Of a stretch of DNA of 64,000 nucleotides, positions 14,101 to 24,611 are shown in pieces. A model generated the notes under the pieces. It saw only the letters and a list, made by a program, of their open reading frames with translations. It had not been told where the DNA came from and made no database searches. The translations under genes and the position numbers were made by a program. Numbering within the stretch: position 1 is the stretch's first letter; every line of letters begins with the position of its first letter. This DNA comes from Paramacrobiotus metropolitanus (lineage: Eukaryota; Tardigrada; Eutardigrada; Parachela; Macrobiotidae), in the NCBI RefSeq assembly GCF_019649055.1, contig NW_026570229.1, positions 2,046,001-2,110,000 on the forward strand, written 5' to 3'.

Positions 14101-17100
14101 ATTCTGAATTGCTTATAAATAAGTTTAATTAATTTGGGTCAGCGCAGGCTTTTATGTGAATTGTCAAGTGAACTGGCGGTGGCCGGAGAAAATTAGGTAT
14201 GCAACTTTCTTTTTATAAAATTTGTCAACATGTTGATTTTACGGAGAAATTAAATCACAGAATTAAATCGCCGAATAAACTACATTTAGTTCGATAAATA
14301 CTCGTATTTGACCAGTATGTTTGTTGATTCATGAGGGACAGAGGGAGGCAGTTTTAATATGGAAAATATATATTCGCAGTTTTACCGGAAATTCTGTTTT
14401 ATGTATCACGGGGACATTCGAATCCCTGAATTACTTCCTAATTTTTAGTCTCCGAATTAATTGGTAATTGATAAAAATTTCTGCCTTTAAAAGAAATTTT
14501 AAAATAATTCATGGAAAAAATGAAATAACAAATTTCGCAGCCGAAATAGTGCCAATAATTGGTGGATTATTTATCAGGTTACAATTCCGCCCCACCAACC
14601 GACACAGCCCCGCCCCCCGTCCCCACCCCCGCCGTGCCCATCCCCATCTTCCCCTGGCACCAGCTGGTCCCCTTCCTCCCGGACGACACGAACAAGGAGG
14701 ACGGCGGGAAGACCCACCACAAACTGCTGGACGACCCGCGCCCCGCCCACACCCGCTCCCCGGCCGTGACGGTGGGGACCACCACCGTCCGCCACGACTC
14801 CGTCAGCACCACCATCAACGGGACGGGCGCGCCCAGCGGCGGCGACCTGATTGACGAGTGCGAGGACGACGTGTTCGAGACGTCGGACCACGAACCCTCC
14901 AGCAGTCGGGGCCGCGGCGGAGGGGGCCCGGGAGGGGATTTTGCGCTGCCGCCGTCGCCGTCCAGTAAGGACGAGGGCCAGCCGCATATCCGGCGCCCGA
15001 TGAACGCGTTTATGATCTTCAGTAAGCGGCACCGGCCGCTGGTGCACCAGCGCTATCCCAATCAGGATAATCGGACGGTGTCGAAGATTCTGAGTGAGTG
15101 GTGGTACGCGTTGGAGGCGGAGAGTAAGAAGGAGTACCAGAAGTTGGCCGGGCAGATTCGCGATGCGCATTTCAAGGTAAACATTCGTTCTTGAGCGGGA
15201 AGCGCAGTGTGCAGTTGAAGTTTAAAAAGTAATTATTCAGTAGTATTTTTTTTTATTGTATTGTTCTTGCCGCTTACGAAATACAGGAGGTTGTAAAAAT
15301 AAACGGAAATAAAAATTGATTTTGTTTCATTGTATTGTTTCGTTGGATCGCCGGATTTCAGATGATTTTTTACGGTTTGACCTTTAACGGTAGTGTGATT
15401 TTATTTTTGATTTGTTTATTATTTTCTTGATTTATTTTTAATTATTTTCTTCTGTATGAGAAAATTAATATTGGTGTTCCATCAACGCGGAGAAATTGTG
15501 GATAGGGTCAATGGTGTGAAAGCCTGAAAGCGTGACTTGGTTTTTAAATCTCGTTGCGCTTGTGAATTATTGTGATACCATCGTAGTGCAATGGCGTTTG
15601 GGTTTGTCTCACGACTTGAAAAGTCTAGATTTCTGATTCTTCCAGTAATATGCAATCGGTAGAATTTTTTTTATTTCCCGTTTTCTATCAAAAAATCACT
15701 TTCCTATCTTGATTTTTGGAATGACACCGCGGAGAAAAGCGTGGGATTGAAACGATAGAATTAAGTTTTAACAGAAAGGCACATTGAGGATACATTAGAT
15801 TATTCAAAATAACCGAAGGGAAGTGTTGTTTGTTAAATGGTTTTTATTATGCCGTTTTGGAATTTTTGTACTTAATTTAAAATCTTAATCGCGATCCTAC
15901 TATTTATCCATATAACTAATTATTATATTTATATCATTAATCTTATATATGTATAAATGTACATTTACACCTTTTTTTATTTATTTATTTTTGTTTATTA
16001 TTTTTATTTATTTTTATTATTTCCAGGCGCATCCCGACTGGAAGTGGACGAGCAAAGACCGGAAGAAATCCTCGTCCCGGCGCGACGAGGACGGCGAAGA
16101 CGTCAGCGAGGAAACGGACCGCGAGCCGTCGCTCCCGTCCTCCCCGACGAAAACGAAGAAACGCCGGACCACCAAAGCCTCCCGCTCCACCACCCCGCCC
16201 CCCGACGAAAAACCCTCCGGCGTCGCCTCCCCGTTTCTCAACATCCCCAGCATCTCGTCCCCCCTGCGGATGGACGCCGCGCGCCAGCCACCGCCCCCGG
16301 GGGCGGTGGTCTTCACCATGGCCAGTAAGGTGCCGGCGCCGCAGACGCTGAGCGCCGCCATGACGCCGCCGCCCAACCGGCCCGCGACGATCATCACGAC
16401 GCCCGGAGGGGGGTACCAGTACTTTGTCCCGGGGTTCAACTACGTCCCGGTGGTGCGGCCCGCCTCGCCGGGGGTCATCCGCAGTGTCGCGGAGCAGCAG
16501 AACGTGCTGGCCATGGGCGGCCCCAAGGTGTACCTGCAGGCGCCGCCGCAACGCCCGATGCTGATCGGGCCCGGGATCGGCGGGATGGGGGTGGTGTCGC
16601 GCTGGCCTTATCAATCGTGAGTACACTGTCTTCTTCTTTTGGCTATACAATTTCACATTTTTTACGTTTATTTGATGAAAATGTAGCGATTGGTATTATC
16701 TTTTTTAATAGAAATATTCGAATTGTTTTCTGTTTCCTTTATTTTCTGTTTTTCTATTTCCGATTTATTATTATATTTAATAGAAATATTCCGATTTTTT
16801 AATCTTTTAATTGACAGAAATTTTAGAATTATTATTATTTTGTTATGGCAAAAAATACTGAAATATTATAGCTTATGAATAAGAAGACAGAGTTCACCTT
16901 CTGTAATGTAGTTATACATGATCAGGCTGTTATTGTTATCGATTTACTAAAATATTCTGGATGCAGAATCAAGTAGATCTTTCTCCGATTTCTGAAGAAA
17001 TAAATTTCCAGTAAAATACAGCATTTTTTTATAATTAAATCAGCGTAATTTTGATAAAAATTGTGGTAACTGGTATGTATTGGCGCAGGGTGCTGTCGAT

Positions 17101-19545
17101 GCCGATGGGCATGCGGCCGGTGATGGAGACGGCGTTGCCGGCGCAGCGGACCCCCGATCCAGCGCCGGATATGCCGGATGAGAAAAAGGTGTGCTAATCC
17201 CTGCTCAGAACACTGGGGTGCTTCACAGTCAGTCTCGCTTCTCTCATTGTTCATGTAAGCCTTCGTGATCGTCATGTGCTTGTTGAATGCTTGAGTATAT
17301 TGTGCCTTGGTGGTTGCTACGGTTGTGGCTGGGGGACTGGCTGGTTGAGTTGATCCCCAGAGAGGTGGGAGGTGGTTTGCGCAATGGGCTGTGATTGGTT
17401 GTAGATGGTTTCATCAGCGTCGTCGTCGTTGGCCGGGACGGAGGGGGGTTTGTTCGTCCTGGCGCCCACCCCCGCGCAGCTGGGCCGGGCGCCCGGACAG
17501 CGGACGCGTTCGCGGTCCGTGGAGGAGGAGGAGGAGGCGGGCGGGGGCGGGGTGGGGCTGTTCCGCAAGTCGGCCGATGAGGAGCGCGAACGGTGAGGAT
17601 TACACGGAATTATTTTCTCTTTTCGTGGATTGAACGCTTTTTCTCGGGCTCGCGTGCGTTTTTAACAACAGATCGATTTTTATCGGTTTTCCATAATCGA
17701 TTGTACGGCGATTTATTTTTTTAACTGAATTTTTTGAACAATTATTTTGCCGGAGTAATTTCTGGAATATTTATTTTAAAGTATTTTTTCTTGGTATATT
17801 TTTATAATATAAATTGTATGTAAGCGTCTTTTACAAAAGCTTATGTTTTTCTAGCCAAGCGTTTTTGAGTTATTTTTTATTATACACGTTTTGTTTTTAA
17901 AAAATGGACGTTAAAATGAATTTTTTGCGGATGGTAATTAAGTGATTATGATTTTTTTTTGCGTTAACTACCTTAATTTTAGCGCCTAAATCAAATAAGT
18001 TACTATCAGCTTTTGAAATGCAACACCAATAGCAGGTTATTGAGGCACTTGAAAACAGTTTAAATTAATTTAAATAATTAGTAAGGAAAATTTTGGTTGC
18101 ACGCTGGGTGTTGTTAGTGATGTGTGGGTGTATGCAGTGGCATTGAAGGCAAGTTTTAGAAAAATAAGGAAGTCAGAAAATTTTAAGAAAATGAGGTAGA
18201 ATACTAATTAAAAATTAATATAAACTAATCGTAAGGAAACTAACTGTATGGCGCGCTGCAGGGTGCTGTCGAAAGTGGACTTTGCCAGCCGGTTCAACCA
18301 GCTGCCACAGTTCCGCGTGGAAGGCGAACCGGTGTCCCCGCTCTTAGTCAACACGCCCAGCGCCCAGGAGTTGGTGGGGAGCTACCGCAAGAAACGCTTC
18401 CCCAGCGTCTCCCGTCCCTCCACCACCGACCCGGACCTGGAGCCGGTGACGCCCAACAGCAGCAGCCTGGACACCGCGGCCCTGTCGCCCAAGTTGTTAA
18501 GTGCCGGACCCATGTCGGCGGCGTCGACCAGCTCGGAGGGGAACATGTTCTTCGGCAGCTCCTTCAGTCTGGCCACCATGAGCGACTCCATGCGGGCCGA
18601 ACTGGAGAACGGCGTGCTGGAGAGTCCGCGGACGCCGCGTACTCCGGCCGATAGTTCGTCGCTGCGCAAGACGCTGGATCAGCGCCGACAGGCTGTTATG
18701 GAGCTGTTCCAGGAGGAGGGGACCTTCTTCCCGACCGGTAAGCATTGCGGAGGTTGTCCCAAAGGTCGATGGCGCGACTGTCCATTTTCTTGTTTTATGT
18801 TTTGTGTTTTTCGTCAAATTTTGGCTTGGTTTGGTTTGTCTATCCATTTTCATTGCTCTTTTTGAAGTTTTGGTTTTTTTGGGGTTTGAATTTATTCTGA
18901 TTTTTTTCCTGTTAATATGAATTTTTTCCTTGTTTTCCGGTTGAATTTACTCGATAATTTCCACCATTCTTACTAATCGTAAGGTTTTTTCACTTTTTTC
19001 CATTTGAATTCATTCAGTGAATTTTGAGAGAATTAAAATTATAAACTTTTTTCTCCTATTTGGACTTTAATATTTTCCGAAATTTATTTCTTAAATTGCT
19101 GTGTAGTCAGTTTTCAGTTGTTGTTTAATTTGTTATAAAATTTTGCTGGTTGTTGAGCATTTTTTTTAGATAATCCTTTATTGTTTATTCTCATTTCCAC
19201 CCATTTTTGCGAAAGTTTTTAATTCACAGTTTTTCTAGATTGTAACTTATTTACAAATTTTTTTTTATAAATTTTAGCTGCCGTTGCTAATTTTTTATAA
19301 AATTAAGAAACAAATAATTCTCATTTTTTTGAATTTCTATTGCAGCCCAGAAGACGACGGCCTTCCAGAAGCGGCACGAAGAGCTGTTCCCCACGAAATC
19401 CTGTCTGCAGCTGAAGATCCGCGAAGTCCGCCAGAAACTCATGGCCCTCAGCCAGTCGCACCTGGCCGGACCGCCGCCGCCGCTGCCGCCGCCCGACCCG
19501 GCCGCCTCGCATCACCACCGCCACCCGGACACCGGCGACGACTAA
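5162..19545 (+). CDS. cic: Capicua transcriptional repressor (long form), 11 coding exons
   Basis: HMG-box repressor acting downstream of receptor tyrosine kinase/ERK signalling in the nucleus. Coding exons read as 5162-5396, 7655-7869, 9593-10205, 12104-12876, 13500-13781, 14578-15176, 16027-16616, 17089-17188, 17405-17592, 18262-18737 and 19346-19545. All have GT-AG borders and matching phases. The protein is about 1423 aa if one missing base near 12825-12835 is allowed for. Domains in order are a Ser/Gly-rich start, a long-form N-terminal domain (~165-315), a C-clamp-like block (~449-496), the ataxin-1-binding core [10 protein letters not shown] (~730), the HMG box (~842-912), the motif [11 protein letters not shown] (~1152) and the C1 domain (~1334-1393). 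The ATG at 5162 has an in-frame TGA at 5147. An ATG at 7663 could start a shorter form. Exons are GC-rich and Pro/Ser-rich, and introns are AT-rich. Identification is very secure; the first exon and any short-isoform start are less so. Confidence 0.95.
5523..5583. repeat. 17-bp perfect hairpin plus third copy in cic intron 1
   Basis: ATTGTGGGGAGGGTGTG at 5523-5539 is followed by loop GAA and its exact reverse complement at 5543-5559. A third direct copy of the arm lies at 5567-5583. It sits 127 nt inside the first cic intron. Its function is unknown; a foldback relic or an RNA hairpin are both possible. Confidence 0.9.
6930..7620. repeat. Degenerate tandem repeat, ~172-bp period, cic intron 1
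   Basis: Related blocks begin near 6934, 7109, 7273 and 7448. Three of them carry a small palindrome of the type GGCTTCCTAATT...AATTAGGAAGCC, and the blocks share AAATATTTTTA-like and TTGTTAC-like stretches. The copies are strongly diverged. The array ends just before exon 2. Confidence 0.65.
7950..8430. repeat. Degenerate tandem repeat, ~185-bp period, cic intron 2
   Basis: Three related blocks start near 7950, 8160 and 8340. Each has a version of GCTTTCGGAGAAAAATCGTTT followed by a GATCGATTAATAGAATGTT-like segment, and the first two then show AACAG(G/T)AAGGAAA. Similarity falls with each copy. Confidence 0.7.
9053..9650. repeat. Repeated copies of the cic exon 3 splice acceptor
   Basis: The string TTTGGCAGGCTCCCGTC at the start of exon 3 (9586-9602) recurs at 9447-9463. 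Weaker versions lie near 9053-9067 (ACAGGCTCCCGTCGCGCCG) and 9302-9342 (AGCCCCGTTGCGGCG, ending CACGAGTTTAT like exon 3). Two copies (near 9430 and 9570) are also preceded by ATGACATGTT. These appear to be decayed tandem duplicates of the acceptor and exon start. Confidence 0.75.
9593..10205 (+). CDS. cic: cic exon 3: long-form N-terminal domain
   Basis: The exon opens after TTTGGCAG in phase 0 and closes at ACGG|gtaagg in phase 1. It encodes [20 protein letters not shown] and a following beta-rich stretch, the domain found only in long capicua isoforms (the DUF4819 type). Its presence shows that the animal makes a CIC-L-like protein. Degenerate copies of the exon's first bases lie upstream in the intron (see findings). 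Confidence 0.85.
12104..12876 (+). CDS. cic: cic exon 4: C-clamp-like block, with an apparent 1-nt frameshift
   Basis: The exon starts in phase 1 after CATGCAG. It encodes a basic block, [20 protein letters not shown], followed by [20 protein letters not shown]. The Cys-Cys-Cys-His spacing resembles a C-clamp, and the block matches long-form CIC. Further on, [15 protein letters not shown] parallels the human AAVMLVSLGSSRSGTP region. The frame then hits a TGA at 12853, yet the frame one base earlier reads [14 protein letters not shown] into a good donor at 12877 whose phase fits exon 5. One base is therefore missing in or near C5/G5 at 12825-12837. Confidence 0.85.
14578..16616 (+). CDS. cic: cic exons 6-7: ataxin-1-binding core and HMG box
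   Basis: Exon 6 (14578-15176) carries [14 protein letters not shown], the counterpart of the vertebrate CIC-S VFPWHSLVPFLAPS ataxin-1-binding segment. An acidic, Ser-rich linker follows, then the HMG box starting at [18 protein letters not shown]. The box continues across a phase-0 intron (after DAHFK) into exon 7 (16027-16616), which opens [17 protein letters not shown]. This is the CIC subclass of HMG box and would bind TGAATGAA-type octamers together with C1. The rest of exon 7 is a Pro-rich linker. Confidence 0.95.
17405..19545 (+). CDS. cic: cic exons 9-11: C-terminal part with C1 domain
   Basis: Exon 9 (17405-17592) encodes [17 protein letters not shown], as in human CIC. Exon 10 (18262-18737) opens with [17 protein letters not shown], includes GSYRKKR, and ends in [19 protein letters not shown]. 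Exon 11 (19346-19545) completes C1 with [20 protein letters not shown] and REVRQKLM, then a Pro and His tail and TAA at 19543-19545. C1 is needed with the HMG box for DNA binding in known capicua proteins. All three junctions are phase-consistent. Confidence 0.93.
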
Positions 19546-20898
19546 CACACACAGCACGCATCACTCACCCTTCATTCTGCATTTTCCCACGTGGTTCCTT
19601 CGTTTCTTGGATGATACTGACGCACCTTCACTGCCATTACCTAGAGCAATCTGCAGACAAAATTTATTATTATTCTCGATGGATGCGACCGATTCCCTGT
19701 ATCACACGGGGCACACGGTGATCATAGTGTTTTTGGCGAGCGGTAAATCCGGCGGAGGATGGAAGATTCCCTGTACTGGTTCATGTTAAGTGATTCTGGT
19801 GCTACTGGAAACTGCCGAATGCGCCGAGTTGATTTTATGATTTTTTGCCCATTTTCATGACCGGATTGGTGATAGCTGACACGGATCGGAAATTGATTTG
19901 TTGATTGTTTTGCCAGGATTGATTGCGCGGTGGGTCCTCTTCGAAGAGGACATTTTGATCGATTTGATTGTGATAAGTGTGTGGAATTATTAAGCACCTG
20001 CAATTCAGAAAAATGCCGGATTTTCGCATGGATTTCTCCGTTTTATTCTCTTTCTCCGTGGGATGAGAGGATAAAAGCGGGAATTATTTTTATTTTACCG
20101 TTCCGTAGTTGTGAGAATGCGCGAGACGTTGAGGGATGGTTTTGTTGTTGGGTTTTTTATAAATGGATGCGCGGAAAGGACGGAAAAAAGCATAGAAATT
20201 ACTTGATTTTCATTTTCTCACGGTTGCGATTTTCTTCTGTTTTTTTCTCTCATTGGCATTTTTTTCTGGTTGGTTTTCACCGTCATACGCACGCAGTTCA
20301 CTAACAATTCGGTGGGATTGGATTAATTGATTTTTTTGAGTTTTATATAATTTCGCGCGTGTTCTCTTTTTTTTCGGTGAATTTTCGGGGGATTTTTGTT
20401 TGGTGTTTTTTTTTTCTCGTGGCGGGAGAGGAGAACGATGGACTGGAATGCGGGGGCTGTTTTTTTGATATCTTTTAGTATTGGTTTGTTTTGTTACGAA
20501 ACAAAGGAATCTTGGTGTCGTGATGGAGGGATGGCGGAGTTAATTAATACAATTATATATATGAAAAGAGTGTACACTGGATTGTATGCTGCTGCGATGT
20601 TCTGATAGTATTCTGGGCGCGCTTGGTTGTCTGTGGCTCTTGCACCCTGTTGATGGTGGTCCCTTTTGGTATTAGTCCCCCGCTTGGTTTGCCTTCAGAT
20701 TCGAGTGTTGTTGCGATGAACACTTTGGCTTTAAACGTCTTGATATCTACACGTCTCTTTCATTAATGCTGGTTTTATAGGCTGAAACGCGTTCTAATTA
20801 TATCGGTAACTATATGCCATTTGGGAAATAAAATACTCGGAAATTACCGTCTTCGATCGCGGAATTGTATCGTACTTTCGAATTTGGGCGAGTAAAAC
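19546..20898. other. cic 3' UTR and downstream spacer
   Basis: No coding sequence is supported. The first clear AATAAA downstream of the cic stop on the plus strand that I noticed is at 20827-20832, just before the first 5S relic, so the 3' UTR may run up to about 1.3 kb. The stretch is T-rich, as expected of 3' UTR or intergenic DNA here. Confidence 0.45.
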
Positions 20899-20926
20899 GA
20901 GCTTCCTACGTGGTATGCTCGTAGAC
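20899..20926 (-). pseudogene. 5S rRNA relic (5' end only)
   Basis: The minus strand matches only the first ~28 nt of 5S with substitutions (CTACGTGGTATGCTCGTAGAC on the plus strand). The upstream promoter-like block of the intact genes (plus strand GCGCCGGTTCTGATGCC) is still recognisable beside it. Confidence 0.7.
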
Positions 20927-21095
20927 GAATACTTAGGCCTTTACAGCGCCGGTTCTGATGCCACATCAGTCTGGCTCAGTAAATAAAAACCATTTATTAA
21001 AAATTAAGAAATACTGTACAAACATACTGCACTTACTTATATTGTTAGCTAAGAGGCCAAAAAAGATTCTAGGTCTACAACACAAGCGGCAAAAA

Positions 21096-21213
21096 GTCTA
21101 CAACACCCGGTGTTCCCAAGCGGTCACCCATCCAAGTACTAACCGGGCCCGACGTAGGTTATCTTCCGAGATCGAACGGGATCGGGAGTTTTCTACGTGG
21201 TATGGTCGTAGAC
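21096..21213 (-). rRNA. 5S ribosomal RNA, block 1 copy 1
   Basis: 118 nt beginning GTCTACGACCATACCACGTA and ending GGGTGTTGTAGAC on the minus strand. The ends pair as helix I. The internal control region (GATCTCGGAAGATAACC) and GGTTAGTACTTGGATGGGTG are canonical for metazoan 5S. A T5 run follows the gene as a Pol III terminator. This is the canonical subtype. A TATA-like AAATATCTAAGC lies just upstream. Confidence 0.97.
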
Positions 21214-21377
21214 AAATGCTTAGATATTTGCAGCGCCGGTTCTGATGCCGAATCAACCCGGCACAATTAATAAAACCCACTAAATTTAAATACTGAATAA
21301 TTAAGAAAAAATAACTAAAATCAGTACTCGTATAATAAGCTAATAGACCAAAAAGTCGTCTAGATAAAAGGCAAAAA

Positions 21378-21495
21378 GTCTACAACACCCGGTGTTCCCA
21401 AGCGGTCACCCGTCCAAGTACTAACCGGGCCAGACGTAGGTTATCTTCCGAGATCGAACGGGATCGGGAGTTTTCTACGTGGTATGGTCGTAGAC
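21378..21495 (-). rRNA. 5S ribosomal RNA, block 1 copy 2 (variant subtype)
   Basis: Same 118-nt gene, but with two differences seen on the plus strand: CACCCGTCC instead of CACCCATCC, and GGGCCAGACG instead of GGGCCCGACG. It shares both with copy 4 only. The spacer to copy 3 appears identical to the other block-1 spacers. A T5 terminator is present. Confidence 0.96.
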
Positions 21496-21659
21496 AAATG
21501 CTTAGATATTTGCAGCGCCGGTTCTGATGCCGAATCAACCCGGCACAATTAATAAAACCCACTAAATTTAAATACTGAATAATTAAGAAAAAATAACTAA
21601 AATCAGTACTCGTATAATAAGCTAATAGACCAAAAAGTCGTCTAGATAAAAGGCAAAAA

Positions 21660-21777
21660 GTCTACAACACCCGGTGTTCCCAAGCGGTCACCCATCCAAG
21701 TACTAACCGGGCCCGACGTAGGTTATCTTCCGAGATCGAACGGGATCGGGAGTTTTCTACGTGGTATGGTCGTAGAC
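21660..21777 (-). rRNA. 5S ribosomal RNA, block 1 copy 3
   Basis: Canonical subtype, the same as copy 1 and 564 nt away from it, so blocks alternate canonical and variant. Helix I, internal control region and T-run terminator are intact. Confidence 0.97.
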
Positions 21778-21941
21778 AAATGCTTAGATATTTGCAGCGC
21801 CGGTTCTGATGCCGAATCAACCCGGCACAATTAATAAAACCCACTAAATTTAAATACTGAATAATTAAGAAAAAATAACTAAAATCAGTACTCGTATAAT
21901 AAGCTAATAGACCAAAAAGTCGTCTAGATAAAAGGCAAAAA

Positions 21942-22059
21942 GTCTACAACACCCGGTGTTCCCAAGCGGTCACCCGTCCAAGTACTAACCGGGCCAGACG
22001 TAGGTTATCTTCCGAGATCGAACGGGATCGGGAGTTTTCTACGTGGTATGGTCGTAGAC
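21942..22059 (-). rRNA. 5S ribosomal RNA, block 1 copy 4 (variant subtype)
   Basis: Carries the same two substitutions as copy 2. The spacer beyond it, at its 5' side, departs from the other spacers after ~35 nt, so this is the edge of the homogenised array. Confidence 0.96.
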
Positions 22060-22227
22060 AAATGCTTAGATATTTGCAGCGCCGGTTCTGATGCCGAATC
22101 AACCCGGCATAATTATGAAAAAGCCAATTAAAATAAATACAATAACATAAATAGTTAACAAATTACGTACAAAATATTTTAAGTAGTTAGCTAACAGGCC
22201 AAAAAGCCGTCCATTTAAAGGCTAAAA

Positions 22228-22270
22228 GTCTACAACACGCGGCGTTACCAAGAGGTCACCCATCCAAGTA
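22228..22270 (-). pseudogene. Truncated 5S rRNA (3' end only)
   Basis: The plus strand GTCTACAACACGCGGCGTTA through CATCCAAGTA matches the last ~43 nt of 5S with several changes, then stops abruptly. It marks the end of the first 5S block. Confidence 0.85.
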
Positions 22271-22435
22271 TCTGTATACACTAAAGACCAGCAAATAACA
22301 AAGCAGCTTTCGACATCCCACGCAGCAATATGCTTCTTCCTTGTCAACCTGGAAGTACACATCTTCGTTGTCAAATCATGTGGCTAAATGTATCGAGAAG
22401 AAAAACGACATTTCCGTGCTGAAATTCGATACCGG

Positions 22436-22478
22436 TTTTCTGGCGTAAAAAAGCGCTCCGTTTTTTTACGCCAGAAAA
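22436..22478. repeat. 17-bp inverted repeat (hairpin)
   Basis: TTTTCTGGCGTAAAAAA (22436-22452) and its exact reverse complement (22462-22478) enclose a 9-nt loop. It lies 25 nt before the left end of the MITE at 22504. Confidence 0.85.
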
Positions 22479-22503
22479 ATGGGGTTGCCTCTGCAGGGGG
22501 AGG

Positions 22504-23039
22504 TAGGGTTGTCATCCCACCCTGATTTTTGAGGTGGGATGTGATGGGATTGTGATCGTGAAGTGATGGGAATAGTGGGATTGGTGGGACGAAAATAAAA
22601 TAAATTTTAATGAATTATATTTTTTCGAAAACAAAATATTTTATTGTTTTCATAAAGTATAAATGTTGTAAAGACAGTTATCACAAGTGAGAAAGGCATT
22701 ATCAATGAAATCAAATGGACTGTTGTGGAAGAGGCGTAGCGTACCGTAATGACAAAAGTGCTAAAGGTCTTTCTTATAAAGTTTTCCCCAGGCACCGCTC
22801 GCCTGATTTTTAAAAGAAGAAAAGTTTGTAGCGCGAAAACGTTATGCGGAATAACTGAAGCAGAGTAAATTTTGGCACTAAAACACATATTTTCGGGCAC
22901 TGGAAAACTATTCCATCACTTCCCAATCCCATCATTCTTCCCATCACATTATCACAACCATAATTCTTTGGCATGATGGGACTGGGAACAGGAAATCGGC
23001 GTGATTGTGATAGCGTGTGATGACGTGATGACAACCCTA
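22504..23039. mobile_element. Non-autonomous hAT-like MITE
   Basis: A 536-bp segment has 13-bp terminal inverted repeats TAGGGTTGTCATC (22504-22516, complement at 23027-23039). It is flanked by a perfect 8-bp direct repeat GGGGGAGG (22496-22503 and 23040-23047). An 8-bp target duplication with TIRs of the (C/T)AGGG type is the mark of hAT elements. The interior repeats GATGGGA/TCCCATC motifs near both ends and shows no transposase frame. Confidence 0.8.
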
Positions 23040-24611
23040 GGGGGAGGGGAGCAAGGGTTGCCTCTGCAACCGCTGACAAAGGGAGATTTCGTCAAGGCCT
23101 TTCGGCATGAGCACATTTAGACATAGTGCCATTCCGGCAGGAAACTGATGTTTTCTTATGTTTTCTTAGGTTTTTGCGGGTCTTTATAGCTTTTATAGAT
23201 TTAAGGTTTCTAGATTTTTATTTGTTTAGCATTTTAAGCGTTTTTTGCTTTCTCCGCTATCTTAAATTCCGTAAGTTTTTATATTTCTAAGATATTATTG
23301 TTTCAGATTTTTGGCCGTATATACCGAAAGAAACGCTGAAATGTTTTATGGTAAAGTGCCCAAAGCGAAAGTTAGAGTCTGCAAAAGTCCGTTTTACGCA
23401 TACCGAAAAGTCGAAAGCGACACAATCGGTAGAGCCTCCAGTTATCTGCAACTGCTGCGAATGCTGAGGATGGCATAACTAACCATGTAGATTAGGAGCA
23501 AGACAGGAACTGCTGCAATCACGAGAAATAAACACACAAGTTTTGATATTATACTTACCTGCTCCGACACGCTAGATGGAAGAATCGATAAGCGTGATCC
23601 TGTCACCAGGCAATACTGGGAAGTACAAAGACCGACGGAAGAGTACAAATAAATGAGAAGCAAAGGTCGCCTGCTATACAACATTACAGTCCGAAGATGG
23701 CTGTGAATGTCGGCAAAGGTCAGGACAGGCGAGGAGGTGTGACAGTCACAGTGATCACTAGCTGTACGCCTGTACCACACTCGAAAGCGAAAACCAGAAG
23801 CAAACCGTGAATGTAATCACATGGAGGTCAGATCTTTGGTTTGTTGGTATTACAATGCTTAATCTGAGTTAATCTTATAACAGTGCTCCACTGAGCTCGA
23901 ATACCATCCGGCACCCAAAGATGCCTTAACGAGAACAACCCGTACTAGACAATGACCATTGGCTAATAGAATGCCGTCGTGTGCCAATAAAATTACGTGC
24001 ACCAATTAATATTGCTATCATATAATATGATACAGCTATAACTAGAGCGCAAGAGGAAACGAAAAGCGAAAAAATTACATGCCACATGAGCGTAGGGATT
24101 CTGTATACACATCACAGTACGATGGCTGCAGAGGCTGCGCGAAATGGGCATACGCCGACTGGACAAACCACTCGCTGCGGCGGTCCCGGTTGCGCAACCA
24201 GCAGGCGACGTACCTGTGGTGACCTAGTACTGGCCTTCTCCTCCCCTCAAACCTGGAACAAATATTTCGCAACAAAACCCGGCATACCCAACGAAAACTT
24301 ATATCCATAATATAATCACAGCACCGCCGGTTACCAATACCATCCACAGCGACGCAAAGCTAGTCGTCATGCCGCCATCAGCACTTTCCATAACGTCAGC
24401 GGCAATACCGCCGCCCAGATGGTGGAATGCCCGCTTTTTTGTGGACGGCGATCTGTGCTTTCTCCGTGCATGCAACGGCGCCCCCGTCTCTTGCAAAATA
24501 AAGCTGCGCATATGCCCAGCGTATCTTTAGCGCTGTGGACCTTCTCCATAATGCAAAGCAGCACAGCGGGCAAAACATGCACACTAGCCGAGATACTGAT
24601 GGCTGCTGGCA

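Noticed and set aside
14574-16656. Long minus-strand frames opposite cic exons 6 and 7
   Set aside because: Low-complexity Arg/Gly/His translations caused by GC-rich coding DNA on the other strand.
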